The notes beneath the pieces are model-generated. The model made no database searches and was not told the origin of the DNA. It was given only the letters and a program-made list of their open reading frames with translations. 64,000 nucleotides of DNA from DAOMNO01 sp035443885 (GTDB lineage: Bacteria; Planctomycetota; Phycisphaerae; Phycisphaerales; SM1A02), in NCBI GenBank assembly GCA_035443885.1, contig DAOMNO010000007.1:1-64000 (forward strand), in the 5' to 3' direction. A program made the translations under genes and the position numbers. This document shows, piece after piece, positions 1 through 8,127 of the stretch; the first letter of the stretch is position 1; each line of letters opens with the position of its first letter.

Positions 1-2
1 GC

Positions 3-74
3 GGCGCCGCAGTGCGGGCGAAGGCGTGCGAATCGGCAAAGACGCTGCGGGAAGAACTGCTCGGCGAGGAGTGA
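3..74 (+). CDS. C-terminal end of an unidentified protein (partial)
   Basis: Reading from base 3 gives 23 residues ending in KTLREELLGEE and a TGA stop. A strong hairpin follows 31 bases later, which fits a real gene end. The visible tail is charged and probably helical. It is too short to assign to a family. The other frames across this stretch lack a comparable end followed by a hairpin. The gene starts outside the window. Confidence 0.45.
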   Translation, partial: GAAVRAKACESAKTLREELLGEE

Positions 75-105
75 TCGCCCACAGTGCGTCTGGAACGTTC
101 GCCCC

Positions 106-132
106 AGCGACCGGCCCATACGGCCGGTCGCT
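106..132 (+). terminator. Perfect 11-bp stem hairpin after the first gene
   Basis: AGCGACCGGCC (106-116) and GGCCGGTCGCT (122-132) pair perfectly around the 5-base loop CATAC. No T-run follows, so it is not a classical intrinsic terminator. Its place, 31 bases after a stop codon and before a riboswitch leader, suggests a transcript end or a 3' stabilising hairpin. Confidence 0.5.
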
Positions 133-266
133 GTGCTTCAATCACCGCCAAGCAGGGGCATACTGGCCGTGTTTAAGCACGAAACATGGCTGCTTGGTGC
201 CTGATGGTTACGCACACGATCCGGTGGCTGTTGCGGAACTAGGTGGACCGGCTACACTGCGTGCTG

Positions 267-519
267 GATCGCGGTGTCCGTCATGTGAGGGTTCGCTGGT
301 TCAGCCAGCGGCCACCACAGGGACTGAAAAGGGAAGGCGGTGAAAAGCCGCCGCGGACGCGCCGCCGTAACGGGCCTTCCGAGCCTGTTTCCTCTTCTTC
401 CAGGAAGAGGGACCATCACTCGGAACCCGCATCCAGCAAGCCACTGCCGGAGCCTGCAACGGGCTTGGGCGGGAAGGCGGATGCGGGAGCAGCCCGGAGC
501 CGGAAGACCTGCCGCGATC
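267..519 (+). promoter_or_regulatory. Cobalamin (B12) riboswitch aptamer
   Basis: The leader holds the conserved blocks of a cobalamin aptamer in the right order. GAAAAGGGAAGGCGGTGAAA lies near 326-345. A G/C-rich P3-type region ending in GTAACGG lies at about 347-377. The 3' block GCCGGAAGACCTGCC spans 499-513. The closing P1 helix can be drawn: GATCGCGGT (267-275) with GCCGCGATC (511-519), with one G-U pair. The region between the blocks, about 380-495, holds a variable peripheral arm with its own hairpins. The first downstream ATG with a plausible ribosome site is at 686, leaving about 165 bases for an expression platform. I could not fold it to decide whether control acts on transcription or translation. 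Riboswitches of this class usually switch off B12 uptake or synthesis genes when adenosylcobalamin is plentiful. Confidence 0.88.
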
Positions 520-685
520 GTTGGCGTAGCCCTCGCGCAAAGGGATATGTTCGCCACGAGACGGGGTTCGGCTGCGGCATTGCTTCCACCGCACCGGCGT
601 GACGCACATGGGCGCGAGAGCTTTTTTCCACTCACCCGGAAGCCGCTCCGCGCGCATCGGAGCGACAAAGAAAGGCTCGTGCTCC

Positions 686-1633
686 ATGAATCGTTCTGTT
701 TTGGTTTTCGTTCCGTGCGCGGTGTTTGCCGCGCTCTCCGCTGTTGCATCTGCAGACACTCCCTACGCCACGGCGATCGCTTCGTACAACCCCGGCTCGA
801 ATGCGGTGCCTGGCTATACCGCCCCCGCCGCTGCGCTCGGCTGGCCGACTCGCTTTACCGGCGTCGGCATCTGGCCCGGCGTGGTCAGCGCGTTCAACGC
901 GCCGTGGATGACCGATGAGATCGTCTCAATCGGCGCTGGCGGTCATCTGACGGTGCAGTTCGACTCGCCGATCGTCGATCACCCGGCACATCCCTTTGGC
1001 ATTGATCTGCTGATCTTCAGCAACGCATGGTTCATAGACAGCGACTATCCGAACGGAAACGTCAGCGGACTGTTCATCGATGGTGAGGCGATTGTTGAGG
1101 TGAGCGATGACGGCAAGAACTGGATTCCTGTTTCGTGGGTGAGTGAGCAGGGACTTTTTCCGACCATCGGCTATGTCGATGCGCATCCATACGCGACCAC
1201 GCCTGGGCGCATGCCGACTGACTTCACGCTGCCGGTCGATCCTTCCCTCACGATGGACGACTTCTACTCGTTGAACCACGATGACGTGGTTGAGTTATAC
1301 GCCGGTTCGGGCGGTGGGTTTGGCGTTGACATCCGCAGCGCGGGACTTTCAGAAGTTCACTTTGTGCGCGTGCGCGTGGCTGAAGGCGCGAAGACGGCGT
1401 TTGAAGTGGATGCCTTCGTGAAAGTGAAGCCTCTGTCCATCGTGGGCGACCTGAACAATGACGGCTCTGTCGATGTGCTCGACTTGCTCATCCTGCTCGG
1501 CGCATGGGGCGATTGCCCCGCATCTCCTCCCCCCGGCAGAGGGGCCGGGGGCGAGGGGTGCCCCGCTGACCTGAACAACAGCGGCGCCGTCGATGTGCAG
1601 GATTTGCTCATCCTGCTTTCCAACTGGGGCTGA
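686..1633 (+). CDS. Riboswitch-controlled secreted surface protein with tandem dockerin repeats
   Basis: This is a 315-residue exported protein. The start at 686 is chosen because AAAGG lies 10 bases upstream and it opens a clean signal peptide, MNRSVLVFVPCAVFAALSA, ending near VASADT. The frame is open further upstream to 599, without a better start. The body (about 25-250) is rich in beta and Gly/Asp, with motifs such as FGIDLLIFSNAWF and VEVSDDGKNWIPV. It has no catalytic signature I recognise. The C-terminus has two dockerin-like repeats (DLNNDGSVDVLDLLILLGAW and DLNNSGAVDVQDLLILLSNW). They are separated by an unusually long Pro/Gly linker encoded by a palindromic repeat. The B12 riboswitch upstream suggests a role in capturing or processing corrinoids at the cell surface. 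That role is inferred only. The stop overlaps the next open frame. Confidence 0.8.
   Translation: MNRSVLVFVPCAVFAALSAVASADTPYATAIASYNPGSNAVPGYTAPAAALGWPTRFTGVGIWPGVVSAFNAPWMTDEIVSIGAGGHLTVQFDSPIVDHPAHPFGIDLLIFSNAWFIDSDYPNGNVSGLFIDGEAIVEVSDDGKNWIPVSWVSEQGLFPTIGYVDAHPYATTPGRMPTDFTLPVDPSLTMDDFYSLNHDDVVELYAGSGGGFGVDIRSAGLSEVHFVRVRVAEGAKTAFEVDAFVKVKPLSIVGDLNNDGSVDVLDLLILLGAWGDCPASPPPGRGAGGEGCPADLNNSGAVDVQDLLILLSNWG
1526..1558. repeat. G/C-rich palindromic element inside the dockerin linker
   Basis: CCCCGGC (1531-1537) and GCCGGGG (1544-1550) form an inverted repeat inside a C- then G-rich stretch. It has the look of the small intergenic CCCC...GGGGCCGGGG palindromes found in many bacterial genomes. 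Here it lies in frame within the coding region and adds roughly a dozen Pro/Gly/Arg residues between the two dockerin repeats. The two other dockerin proteins in this window have much shorter linkers at the same place. Confidence 0.5.
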
Positions 1634-1659
1634 TGCCTGTTTTGCGGAGCGTTTGCGCC

Positions 1660-2421
1660 ATGAATCGCCGCGGATGGACCATCACGGAAATGCTGGTTGC
1701 CATCGCTGTCGTCGCGCTGTTGACAGGGCTGCTTATGCCAGCCCTGTCCAGCGCGCGCGCAGTGGGGCGAAGTACGCAGTGCCAAAGCAATCTCCGCCAG
1801 ATATCGATCGCGCTGCAAAGCTATGCCAACCTCTATGACTGCTTTCCGACGGCGATTCGATACGACAACACGGGCGGCGTATTCAAGCAGATCGCATGGG
1901 ATTGGGTTTCAACGCCTGCTGACGGCGTCATTTCGCCCGGCCCGCTGTGGACGTTCACAAACAATCCCGATCGCGTGATGCAGTGCCCGGCGTACTTTGG
2001 GCATTCCAATACCGCATCAGACCAGTTCACCGGCTACAACTACAACACGACATATGTTGGCGGCGAAGCAATGTCCGTCGTGCCGGGATGGGATGTCGTG
2101 CGACGAGGCGTGCGCCCCGCACAATGTCGTCGCGCTTCGACATGTGCTGCCTTCGGTTGCGGCGGCTATGCAGCGGGCGCAAACAAATTCATGCGCGCTC
2201 CGCTGAACAGTGAACAGCGGCCGCTCAGTCTCATTTACTCCGGCGGGCAGGCATTCCGTCACTTGAAGATGACGCACGTCGCTTACCTTGATGGGCATGT
2301 TGGAATCGTGCAGCGTCCTTGGGAAGGCGAGCTGGCGAATACAACTCTGCTGAACCAGAACATGCGGTTCCCCGACAACGGTTTTCTCTCCAATGATGAT
2401 TCCATGTACGACCCACGGTGA
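1660..2421 (+). CDS. Prepilin-like protein with N-terminal methylation site and H-X9-DG motif
   Basis: This is a 253-residue type II secretion/type IV pseudopilin-like protein. It opens MNRRG then WTITEMLVAIAVV: a short basic leader ending in Gly, Glu at +5, and a hydrophobic helix to about residue 30. GGAG at 1646-1649 favours the start at 1660. An in-frame ATG at 1633 overlaps the previous stop and is the alternative. The segment after the helix (CQSNLRQISIALQSYANLYD) matches the planctomycete prepilin/DUF1559 style. HLKMTHVAYLDG near the C-terminal third fits the H-X9-DG prepilin-processing motif exactly. It follows the riboswitch-led gene at once, so it is probably in the same transcript. 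It may assemble or export a surface structure. Its role there is unknown. Confidence 0.8.
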   Translation: MNRRGWTITEMLVAIAVVALLTGLLMPALSSARAVGRSTQCQSNLRQISIALQSYANLYDCFPTAIRYDNTGGVFKQIAWDWVSTPADGVISPGPLWTFTNNPDRVMQCPAYFGHSNTASDQFTGYNYNTTYVGGEAMSVVPGWDVVRRGVRPAQCRRASTCAAFGCGGYAAGANKFMRAPLNSEQRPLSLIYSGGQAFRHLKMTHVAYLDGHVGIVQRPWEGELANTTLLNQNMRFPDNGFLSNDDSMYDPR

Positions 2422-2426
2422 GCAAT

Positions 2427-2639
2427 ATGTCGATCGATCGCTGTATCTGTTTCAATACAACCTTCGCCGACCTGAAGCAGAGCGAAGCAGCGCATCGCGA
2501 GGGTGCGACATGCACATCGAAACTGCTTGAATGCGGCCACGGCTGCGGCTTGTGCCTGCCGTACATCGAAGCCATGCGACACACGGGGCGAACCGTATTT
2601 GAGGTGAACGACGCAGCGGTAGCCGTCAATCACGCGTGA
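2427..2639 (+). CDS. BFD-like [2Fe-2S] small protein
   Basis: This is a 70-residue protein with cysteines in a bacterioferritin-associated-ferredoxin pattern: CIC near residues 6-8, then CGHGCGLCLPYI in the second half. LPYI after the last Cys and the short helical spacing are typical of Fer2_BFD domains, which bind a [2Fe-2S] cluster. An in-frame GTG at 2418 overlaps the previous TGA, so translation may be coupled from there. The ATG at 2427 gives the more usual N-terminus. Position suggests it ends the riboswitch-led transcript. An electron-transfer or iron-release role is inferred from the fold alone. Confidence 0.65.
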   Translation: MSIDRCICFNTTFADLKQSEAAHREGATCTSKLLECGHGCGLCLPYIEAMRHTGRTVFEVNDAAVAVNHA

Positions 2640-2709
2640 GCATTGTGATGAGCGGGTGCGGCTGCACTTCCGTACCAGTACGACGAACATCATGTTCACC
2701 CCGATTCTC

Positions 2710-2734
2710 CGAAGTGCTCAATACTTCGAGTTTT
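2710..2734 (+). terminator. Possible short terminator before moeA
   Basis: CGAAGT (2710-2715) and ACTTCG (2723-2728) pair around a 7-base loop and are followed by AG and TTTT. It lies 70 bases past the BFD-like gene and before moeA. A second short dyad, TCTCAC-AAC-GTGAGA (2748-2762), follows. Both stems are only 6 bp, so this is a weak call. Confidence 0.35.
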
Positions 2735-2794
2735 GTACAAATCTTGTTCTCACAACGTGAGAGCAATCCGCCAAAATGGCGGCGTGCGTTGCGC

Positions 2795-4081
2795 ATGAGC
2801 CAAGGCCCGACGCTCCACCGTTCGCTGGTTCCTGCTTGCTCAGACGATTACGATGCTGCTGTGCCCCTTCCCGACTATGCCGACGCTTTGGCCGCTGCAT
2901 TGACAGCCGCTTCTCCACTTGCGCGTGTGGAAGTCGTCGAACTGTCGCACGCCGTCGGTCGCGTGCTTGGCGCACCCGTGGTCGCGGATCGCGCCCTGCC
3001 GCCGTTCAATCGCGCGATGATGGACGGCTATGCGTTACGAGCAGCGGAGTTTGGCACAATCGACGCCTGGCCTGTTGTGGCTGTCATCTCTGCGGGAACG
3101 CCCGCCGATGTCCTCGTCCCGCCCGGTGCATGTGTGGCTATCGCCACGGGTGCTCCCCTGCCTGATGAGCTCGACACTGTCATTCAGCACGAGGTCAGCG
3201 ATCGCGGCGATCTTGACGGTCAACCAGTCCGGTTCAACATCGCATCCATCACCCCTGGGGCTTCTGTCCACCCGCGAGGCAGTGACGCCAAGCAGGGCGA
3301 TGTCATCATTCCGGCGGGCGTCGTATTACAACCGCACCACCTCGGCATTGCTGCAAGCGTTGGCGCGACGCGCTTGACCGTCGCTGCAAAGCCTCGCATT
3401 GTGATTCTCACATCGGGCGATGAAGTCGTTTCACCCGCAAGCGACGCGCTACCGCATCAGATACGCAACTCCAATGGTCTGATGCTTGCATCGCTCCTTG
3501 AGCAATGCGGCGGTTCCGTCGTCGCTCATCATCATGTGCTCGACGAACTCAATGCGACGATTCGCGCTGTCGGAGATGCAATCTGCACAGCAGACCTCAT
3601 CATCACCGTGGGCGGCGTGAGCGCGGGCGAGCGAGACCACTTCCCTGCTGCATTCGATGAACATCGTATCGAGCGTGCGATCCATGGTGCGATGATCCAG
3701 CCAGGCCGACCGATCTTTGTCGGCTGTGTCAACAACACCGACGGCGCGCTCTCGCCCACCGTCATCGCTTTGCCTGGCAATCCGGTTTCCGCGCTGGCGT
3801 GCGCGTGCCTCTTTGCATGGCCCATCCTGCGACTCATGCTGGGGCTTGATCCCTCGTTGCCGTGGCGTCGCGTTGCACTTCGCGAAGCGCTCAAACCCAA
3901 CGCGCATCGGCGTGCATTTCGACCCGCGATTCTGAATGCAGATGGCACTGCCACCGTCCCGAACTGGTCCGGCTCAGGCGACCTGTGCCACACCACCCCG
4001 ACCAGCGGCTTGCTTGAGCTGCCCGTACAAGCTGATGCCGTGGAACCGGGAACTGAACTCCGATTTCTGCCGTGGCCATGA
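2795..4081 (+). CDS. moeA: Molybdopterin molybdenumtransferase MoeA
   Basis: This 428-residue enzyme inserts molybdate into adenylylated molybdopterin in the last step of molybdenum cofactor synthesis, in the cytoplasm. Family marks are PPFNRAMMDGYALR (about 68-81), the TVGGVSAGERDHF loop (about 270) that corresponds to the MoCF nucleotide-binding region, and LPGNPVSALACA (about 327). The frame is open back to 2636, but the upstream 53 residues look non-coding and lie over the possible terminator. The ATG at 2795 gives normal family length. It overlaps moaD by four bases (ATGA), so the two are translationally coupled. No other Mo-cofactor genes are in the window. Confidence 0.93.
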   Translation: MSQGPTLHRSLVPACSDDYDAAVPLPDYADALAAALTAASPLARVEVVELSHAVGRVLGAPVVADRALPPFNRAMMDGYALRAAEFGTIDAWPVVAVISAGTPADVLVPPGACVAIATGAPLPDELDTVIQHEVSDRGDLDGQPVRFNIASITPGASVHPRGSDAKQGDVIIPAGVVLQPHHLGIAASVGATRLTVAAKPRIVILTSGDEVVSPASDALPHQIRNSNGLMLASLLEQCGGSVVAHHHVLDELNATIRAVGDAICTADLIITVGGVSAGERDHFPAAFDEHRIERAIHGAMIQPGRPIFVGCVNNTDGALSPTVIALPGNPVSALACACLFAWPILRLMLGLDPSLPWRRVALREALKPNAHRRAFRPAILNADGTATVPNWSGSGDLCHTTPTSGLLELPVQADAVEPGTELRFLPWP

Positions 4082-4335
4082 TGCACACCATCCGCTGTCA
4101 TGTCTTGCTCTTCGCCCAACTCCGAGAGTCACTCGGCGTTGATCGGTTCGAGATTGAACTGCCTGAGAGCACAACCGTTCGAGATGCGTTAGAACGGCTT
4201 GCTGCCATCCATGAGCCAATCGCAGCGATGCGCGGCAAACTGGCCGTCGCCATCGACGATCGCTATGCACCCATGACTGAAATGTTGCGCGATGGTGCCG
4301 AGATCGCGATCATCCCGCCTGTCAGCGGCGGGTGA
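4078..4335 (+). CDS. moaD: Molybdopterin synthase sulfur carrier subunit MoaD
   Basis: This 85-residue ubiquitin-like protein ends in VSGG. The C-terminal Gly-Gly is the residue pair that is adenylylated and thiocarboxylated to carry sulfur into molybdopterin. The N-terminal HVLLFAQLRESLG and the central TTVRDALERLA match the MoaD/ThiS fold. Of the close starts (GTG 4072, ATG 4078, ATG 4081), 4078 forms an ATGA overlap with the moeA stop. ThiS is the alternative, but pairing with moeA and the RES-LG motif favour MoaD. Confidence 0.88.
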   Translation: MMHTIRCHVLLFAQLRESLGVDRFEIELPESTTVRDALERLAAIHEPIAAMRGKLAVAIDDRYAPMTEMLRDGAEIAIIPPVSGG

Positions 4336-4353
4336 TGCTCACGCCCGGCAATC

Positions 4354-6228
4354 TCAACTCCGCCCGAATTGTTTCTCAAGCTCACGCAGGCTCAATCGCA
4401 GACTGGTCGGCCTGCCGTGCGGGCAGTTGCTCGATCGTTCGATCGTTTCGCGATAGCGGAGCAGGTCTGCAAGCTCATCCGCCGTAAGCGAATCACCCGC
4501 CTTCACCGCTGCCTTGCACGCCATCATGTCAAGCACTTCGTGCAGGGCCGCTTCAGGGTTATCGTTCAGGCCATCATTTGCAGCACGATCAAGCAGTTCG
4601 CTCATGAATGTGATGGGATCGACATTCCGCTCGAAGAGCAGGCTCGTGAAGGCGTGTATTGCAACCGCTGTTGGCCCGATCGGCTCCGCCTCGATCCCGA
4701 TTCGCTCCAAGAGCGGCTTCAGCTCTTCCAGCGAATCAACCTGGGAGCGATCGGCTTCAACCGTCGCTGGCATCAGCAAGCGTTGCGATTCAAGATTCGT
4801 CTGACCGATGCGCGCTTTCAGCTTCTCGAACATCACGCGCTCATGCAGCGCGTGTTGGTCAATGATGACGATGCCCTGATCATCCTGCGTTACGATGTAG
4901 CTGGAATGGACCTGCAACACGTGCGATACGGGCTTTGCTTCAACATTCGGCAGGCGGTCTGAAACATCATCTGCAAATCGATTGCCGGGCAACACTTCGC
5001 CGCCCTCGCGAGCGAGAATCTCCGGCGCTTCTTCTGCCAACGCTTGTTTGACTTCACTGTACACAAAGCCCTTCTGCGCCGGGTTCAAGCTGCGGAAATA
5101 TTCCACAAACTCCGGCGCGCCACCCGCTGACACACCTTGCATGCCGCTGCTGAACTCCGGGCGAGGCGACGCGGGAAGTGCGAGCGGCGGCAGATCATGT
5201 CCGCCGGTCCAGCTTCGCGCCATGTCAAATCGAGGCGTCAAATCCGCTTCCTTGAGCGCATTGCGCACGGCGGTGAGCACGGCTCCGTGCACCTGCGTCT
5301 GATTGCGAAAACGCACTTCCGCCTTCGCAGGATGCACATTGACATCCACCTGTGCGGGGTCAATCCGCATGAACAGCACGATCGTCGGAAAACGTCCCGG
5401 CTCGATCAGACCGCGATACGCCTCCTTCATTGCATGCGCGATGGAGCGATCGTTAATCATGCGGCCGTTGAGAAACACGCGCTGATGCTTGGCGGTGCCT
5501 CGTGCGATATCAGGCGTGCCAGCCAGACCCCATAGCCCGATGCCTCGCTCTTCGACATTGAACTCGATAAGTTGACTTTCCAGCTCTGTGCCAAGGATTT
5601 CCAGAGCGCGACGCCTCGGCGATTGATCGGGCGGCAGATCAAGCGTCTGACGATTGTCGATCCGAAGCGTGAATCCGATCGACGGGTGCGCCAGCGCGAG
5701 GTTGTGCACCACCTCGCTGACACGCCCGGTTTCAGTTTGATCCGCGCGCAGAAACTTTCGGCGGGCCGGGGTATTGAAGAACAAATTGCGGACAGTAACC
5801 GTCGTGCCCACCGGGCCCGATGCAGGCCGTGCTTCACGCACATCGTCACCTTCAATCTCCAGCAGGCCCGCGCCATCCTGCTCACGTGTGCGCGAGAGGA
5901 TCGACATGCGGCTGACCGAAGCGATTGACGCCAACGCTTCACCTCGAAAGCCCATCGTCGCAATCGCATCCAGATCATCCTGCGATTCAATTTTGCTGGT
6001 GGCGTGCGGCGCGACGGCAAGAGGAAGCTCGTCGAATGGAATGCCGCCGCCGTTGTCTGCGATGCGAATCAATTCCTTACCGCCGACTTCTATTGCCACA
6101 TCAATGCGGGTCGCACCCGCATCAATGGCATTCTCCACACACTCCTTGACCACGCTGGCTGGCCGCTCAATCACTTCGCCCGCAGCGATCTGGTTCACAA
6201 GCAGAGTTGGCAGGCGGCGGATCGGCAT
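4354..6228 (-). CDS. mutL: DNA mismatch repair protein MutL
   Basis: This 624-residue protein has an N-terminal GHKL ATPase: ERPASVVKECVENAIDAGA, the IADNGGGIP loop, ATSKI and GFRGEALASIASVS, all within residues 20-106. The C-terminal dimerisation domain holds DQHALHERVMFE near residue 455, which fits the DQHA(X)2E(X)4E endonuclease motif. It also holds an ACKAAV element and CPHGRP near the end. It is therefore predicted to be a nicking MutL, as in bacteria that lack MutH. It converges on moaD and lies 111 bases downstream of nadE on the same strand. MutS is not in the window. Confidence 0.95.
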   Translation of the reverse strand: MPIRRLPTLLVNQIAAGEVIERPASVVKECVENAIDAGATRIDVAIEVGGKELIRIADNGGGIPFDELPLAVAPHATSKIESQDDLDAIATMGFRGEALASIASVSRMSILSRTREQDGAGLLEIEGDDVREARPASGPVGTTVTVRNLFFNTPARRKFLRADQTETGRVSEVVHNLALAHPSIGFTLRIDNRQTLDLPPDQSPRRRALEILGTELESQLIEFNVEERGIGLWGLAGTPDIARGTAKHQRVFLNGRMINDRSIAHAMKEAYRGLIEPGRFPTIVLFMRIDPAQVDVNVHPAKAEVRFRNQTQVHGAVLTAVRNALKEADLTPRFDMARSWTGGHDLPPLALPASPRPEFSSGMQGVSAGGAPEFVEYFRSLNPAQKGFVYSEVKQALAEEAPEILAREGGEVLPGNRFADDVSDRLPNVEAKPVSHVLQVHSSYIVTQDDQGIVIIDQHALHERVMFEKLKARIGQTNLESQRLLMPATVEADRSQVDSLEELKPLLERIGIEAEPIGPTAVAIHAFTSLLFERNVDPITFMSELLDRAANDGLNDNPEAALHEVLDMMACKAAVKAGDSLTADELADLLRYRETIERSSNCPHGRPTSLRLSLRELEKQFGRS

Positions 6229-6339
6229 ACTTCAGAGCAGTCAAAAAACGTCAACGCACCAATACGTCACAATCTAAAGAATGAGGCCATCAACATGGTA
6301 TCGCATGGCTGAAAAGAACGATGCCGCGGAAAAGGTCGG

Positions 6340-8079
6340 CTATCCGGGTCTCCTAGATTCCGCATTCGCGCGCTGATTCGACCTTCGAGCCTCCAGCGAT
6401 TTGACGTGCCATGACTGAGACTTCATCACAATCGGCATGACGCGACCTCTGCCGAACGCGCGCGGCGTAATCTTCAGGATCACCGACGCCTGCTCCCGCT
6501 TGTATTGCGCGAGGTCGATCAGCCGCGTGAACTGGCAAACAATCGCTTCTTCAATGCCGCTCTCTTCAATAATCGAGTCCACAGACTGCTCGCGTTCGAT
6601 GTATCGCTCAATGATTTCATCCAGCACGGGATACGGGGGCAGGGTGTCCTGATCGGTCTGATTCGGTCGCAGTTCTGCAGAGGGCGGCTTCGTGATTGAT
6701 GCCTGCGGAATCGGCGGCTGCGTAAAACCGAGTTCATGATGATGATGGTTGATCCATTGCGACAACGCATACACGCGCGTCTTCGTGAGATCACCCAGCG
6801 GCGAAATCGCGCCGCACATGTCGCCGTACAGCGTGCTGTAGCCCGCTGCGATCTCTGACTTGTTGCTGGTCGATATCAACAGACTGCGAGGCGTCGCGTT
6901 CGAGATCGCCATCAGGATCAACCCGCGCAGCCGCGCCTGCAGGTTTTCATCTGCAAGTGTGCCGTTCACGTTACCAATCGCTTCATCAAGCGTGCCCTGC
7001 ATCACTTCGTGTGCAAGGTGAATCGGAATCTCGCACGACTGCGCGCCGGCCAGATTCCTGACCAAGTCACGAGCATCGCTTACCGAGCCAGGTGATGAAT
7101 ACCGCGAAGGCATCAGCACACCAAGGATGTTGTGCGCGCCCAGCGCAGCCGCCGCAATAACAGCAACCAGAGCGGAATCAATCCCGCCAGAGAGGCCGAT
7201 CACCGCTCTTTCATTGCCGGTCTTGCGGAAGTAATCGCGCACGCCGAGCACCAGCGCGTGATACGCCTCGTCCATCGAATCGACTTCGACAGTTTCGCCT
7301 TGATTCAGCGATGGGCCGAGATGAACAATCTCAACCGCCTGCTCGAATGCGGAAAGCATCGTGATGATCTCACCTTGCGCGTTGAGCACAGCAGAGCGGC
7401 CGTCGAAGATCAGATCATCGTTCGCGCCAACCTGATTCACGGTGACGACCGGCGCACGAAGACTTCTCGCCGCCTCGCGCACCTGCTCGATGTGCCTGCC
7501 GAACTTGCCAACGACAAACGGACTTGCGTTGAGCGCGATCAGCAGGTCGCATCCATCCTTCGCCAGCATGCGCACCGGCTCAATCGGATAGTTCGCCTTC
7601 GCCGCCACATCGTCCGCATGCCAAAGGTCTTCGCACACCAGCACGCCAACGCGCATGCCGTCGATGGTCAGCACAAGCGACTTCTCCGCCGGGCCGGGGT
7701 CGAAATAGCGATCCTCATCGAAGACGTCGTAACCGGGCAGCAGGCGTTTGTCATACACCGCGATCACGTCGCCCTGATGACACACGCTGACACTGTTCCT
7801 CATGCCGCGCAGCCCGCCTGCACACCGCCGAGGGTGCCCGATGAGCACGTACGCATCCCCCACCTCGCGCGCAATCTCACGCACGGTGAGTTCACACGAT
7901 TCGACGACATCCTCGCGAAACAGCAGATCGCGCGGCGGGTACCCGATCAAAGACAGTTCGCTGGTAACGACCAGGCGCGCCCCGGCTCGCTTCGCTTCGG
8001 CGATCGCCGCCCGTATGAGGGCAGCATTGCCAGCAATGTCGCCGACGATCGGATTCAGTTGCGCCAAGGCAATCCGCAT
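6340..8079 (-). CDS. nadE: Glutamine-dependent NAD+ synthase
   Basis: This 579-residue two-domain enzyme makes NAD+ from deamido-NAD+, ATP and glutamine. The N-terminal nitrilase-type glutaminase shows the catalytic triad: Glu in VVTSELSLIGYPP (about 41), Lys in YDKRLLPGYDVF (about 110) and Cys in VGVLVCEDLWH (about 150). The C-terminal ATP-pyrophosphatase domain has IGLSGGIDSALVA near 297. It also has a typical TSNKSEIAAGYSTLYGDMC segment and ends with the family's P-P-S-A-E-L-R-P-N-Q stretch. The last 20 residues are basic and variable. It lies 48 bases after the HTH-receiver gene and may share its transcript. Confidence 0.95.
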   Translation of the reverse strand: MRIALAQLNPIVGDIAGNAALIRAAIAEAKRAGARLVVTSELSLIGYPPRDLLFREDVVESCELTVREIAREVGDAYVLIGHPRRCAGGLRGMRNSVSVCHQGDVIAVYDKRLLPGYDVFDEDRYFDPGPAEKSLVLTIDGMRVGVLVCEDLWHADDVAAKANYPIEPVRMLAKDGCDLLIALNASPFVVGKFGRHIEQVREAARSLRAPVVTVNQVGANDDLIFDGRSAVLNAQGEIITMLSAFEQAVEIVHLGPSLNQGETVEVDSMDEAYHALVLGVRDYFRKTGNERAVIGLSGGIDSALVAVIAAAALGAHNILGVLMPSRYSSPGSVSDARDLVRNLAGAQSCEIPIHLAHEVMQGTLDEAIGNVNGTLADENLQARLRGLILMAISNATPRSLLISTSNKSEIAAGYSTLYGDMCGAISPLGDLTKTRVYALSQWINHHHHELGFTQPPIPQASITKPPSAELRPNQTDQDTLPPYPVLDEIIERYIEREQSVDSIIEESGIEEAIVCQFTRLIDLAQYKREQASVILKITPRAFGRGRVMPIVMKSQSWHVKSLEARRSNQRANAESRRPG

Positions 8080-8127
8080 GAGGCGGATTGTAGAGCCGCC
8101 AGCCCGACAAAGCGGGCCGGGATGCGA

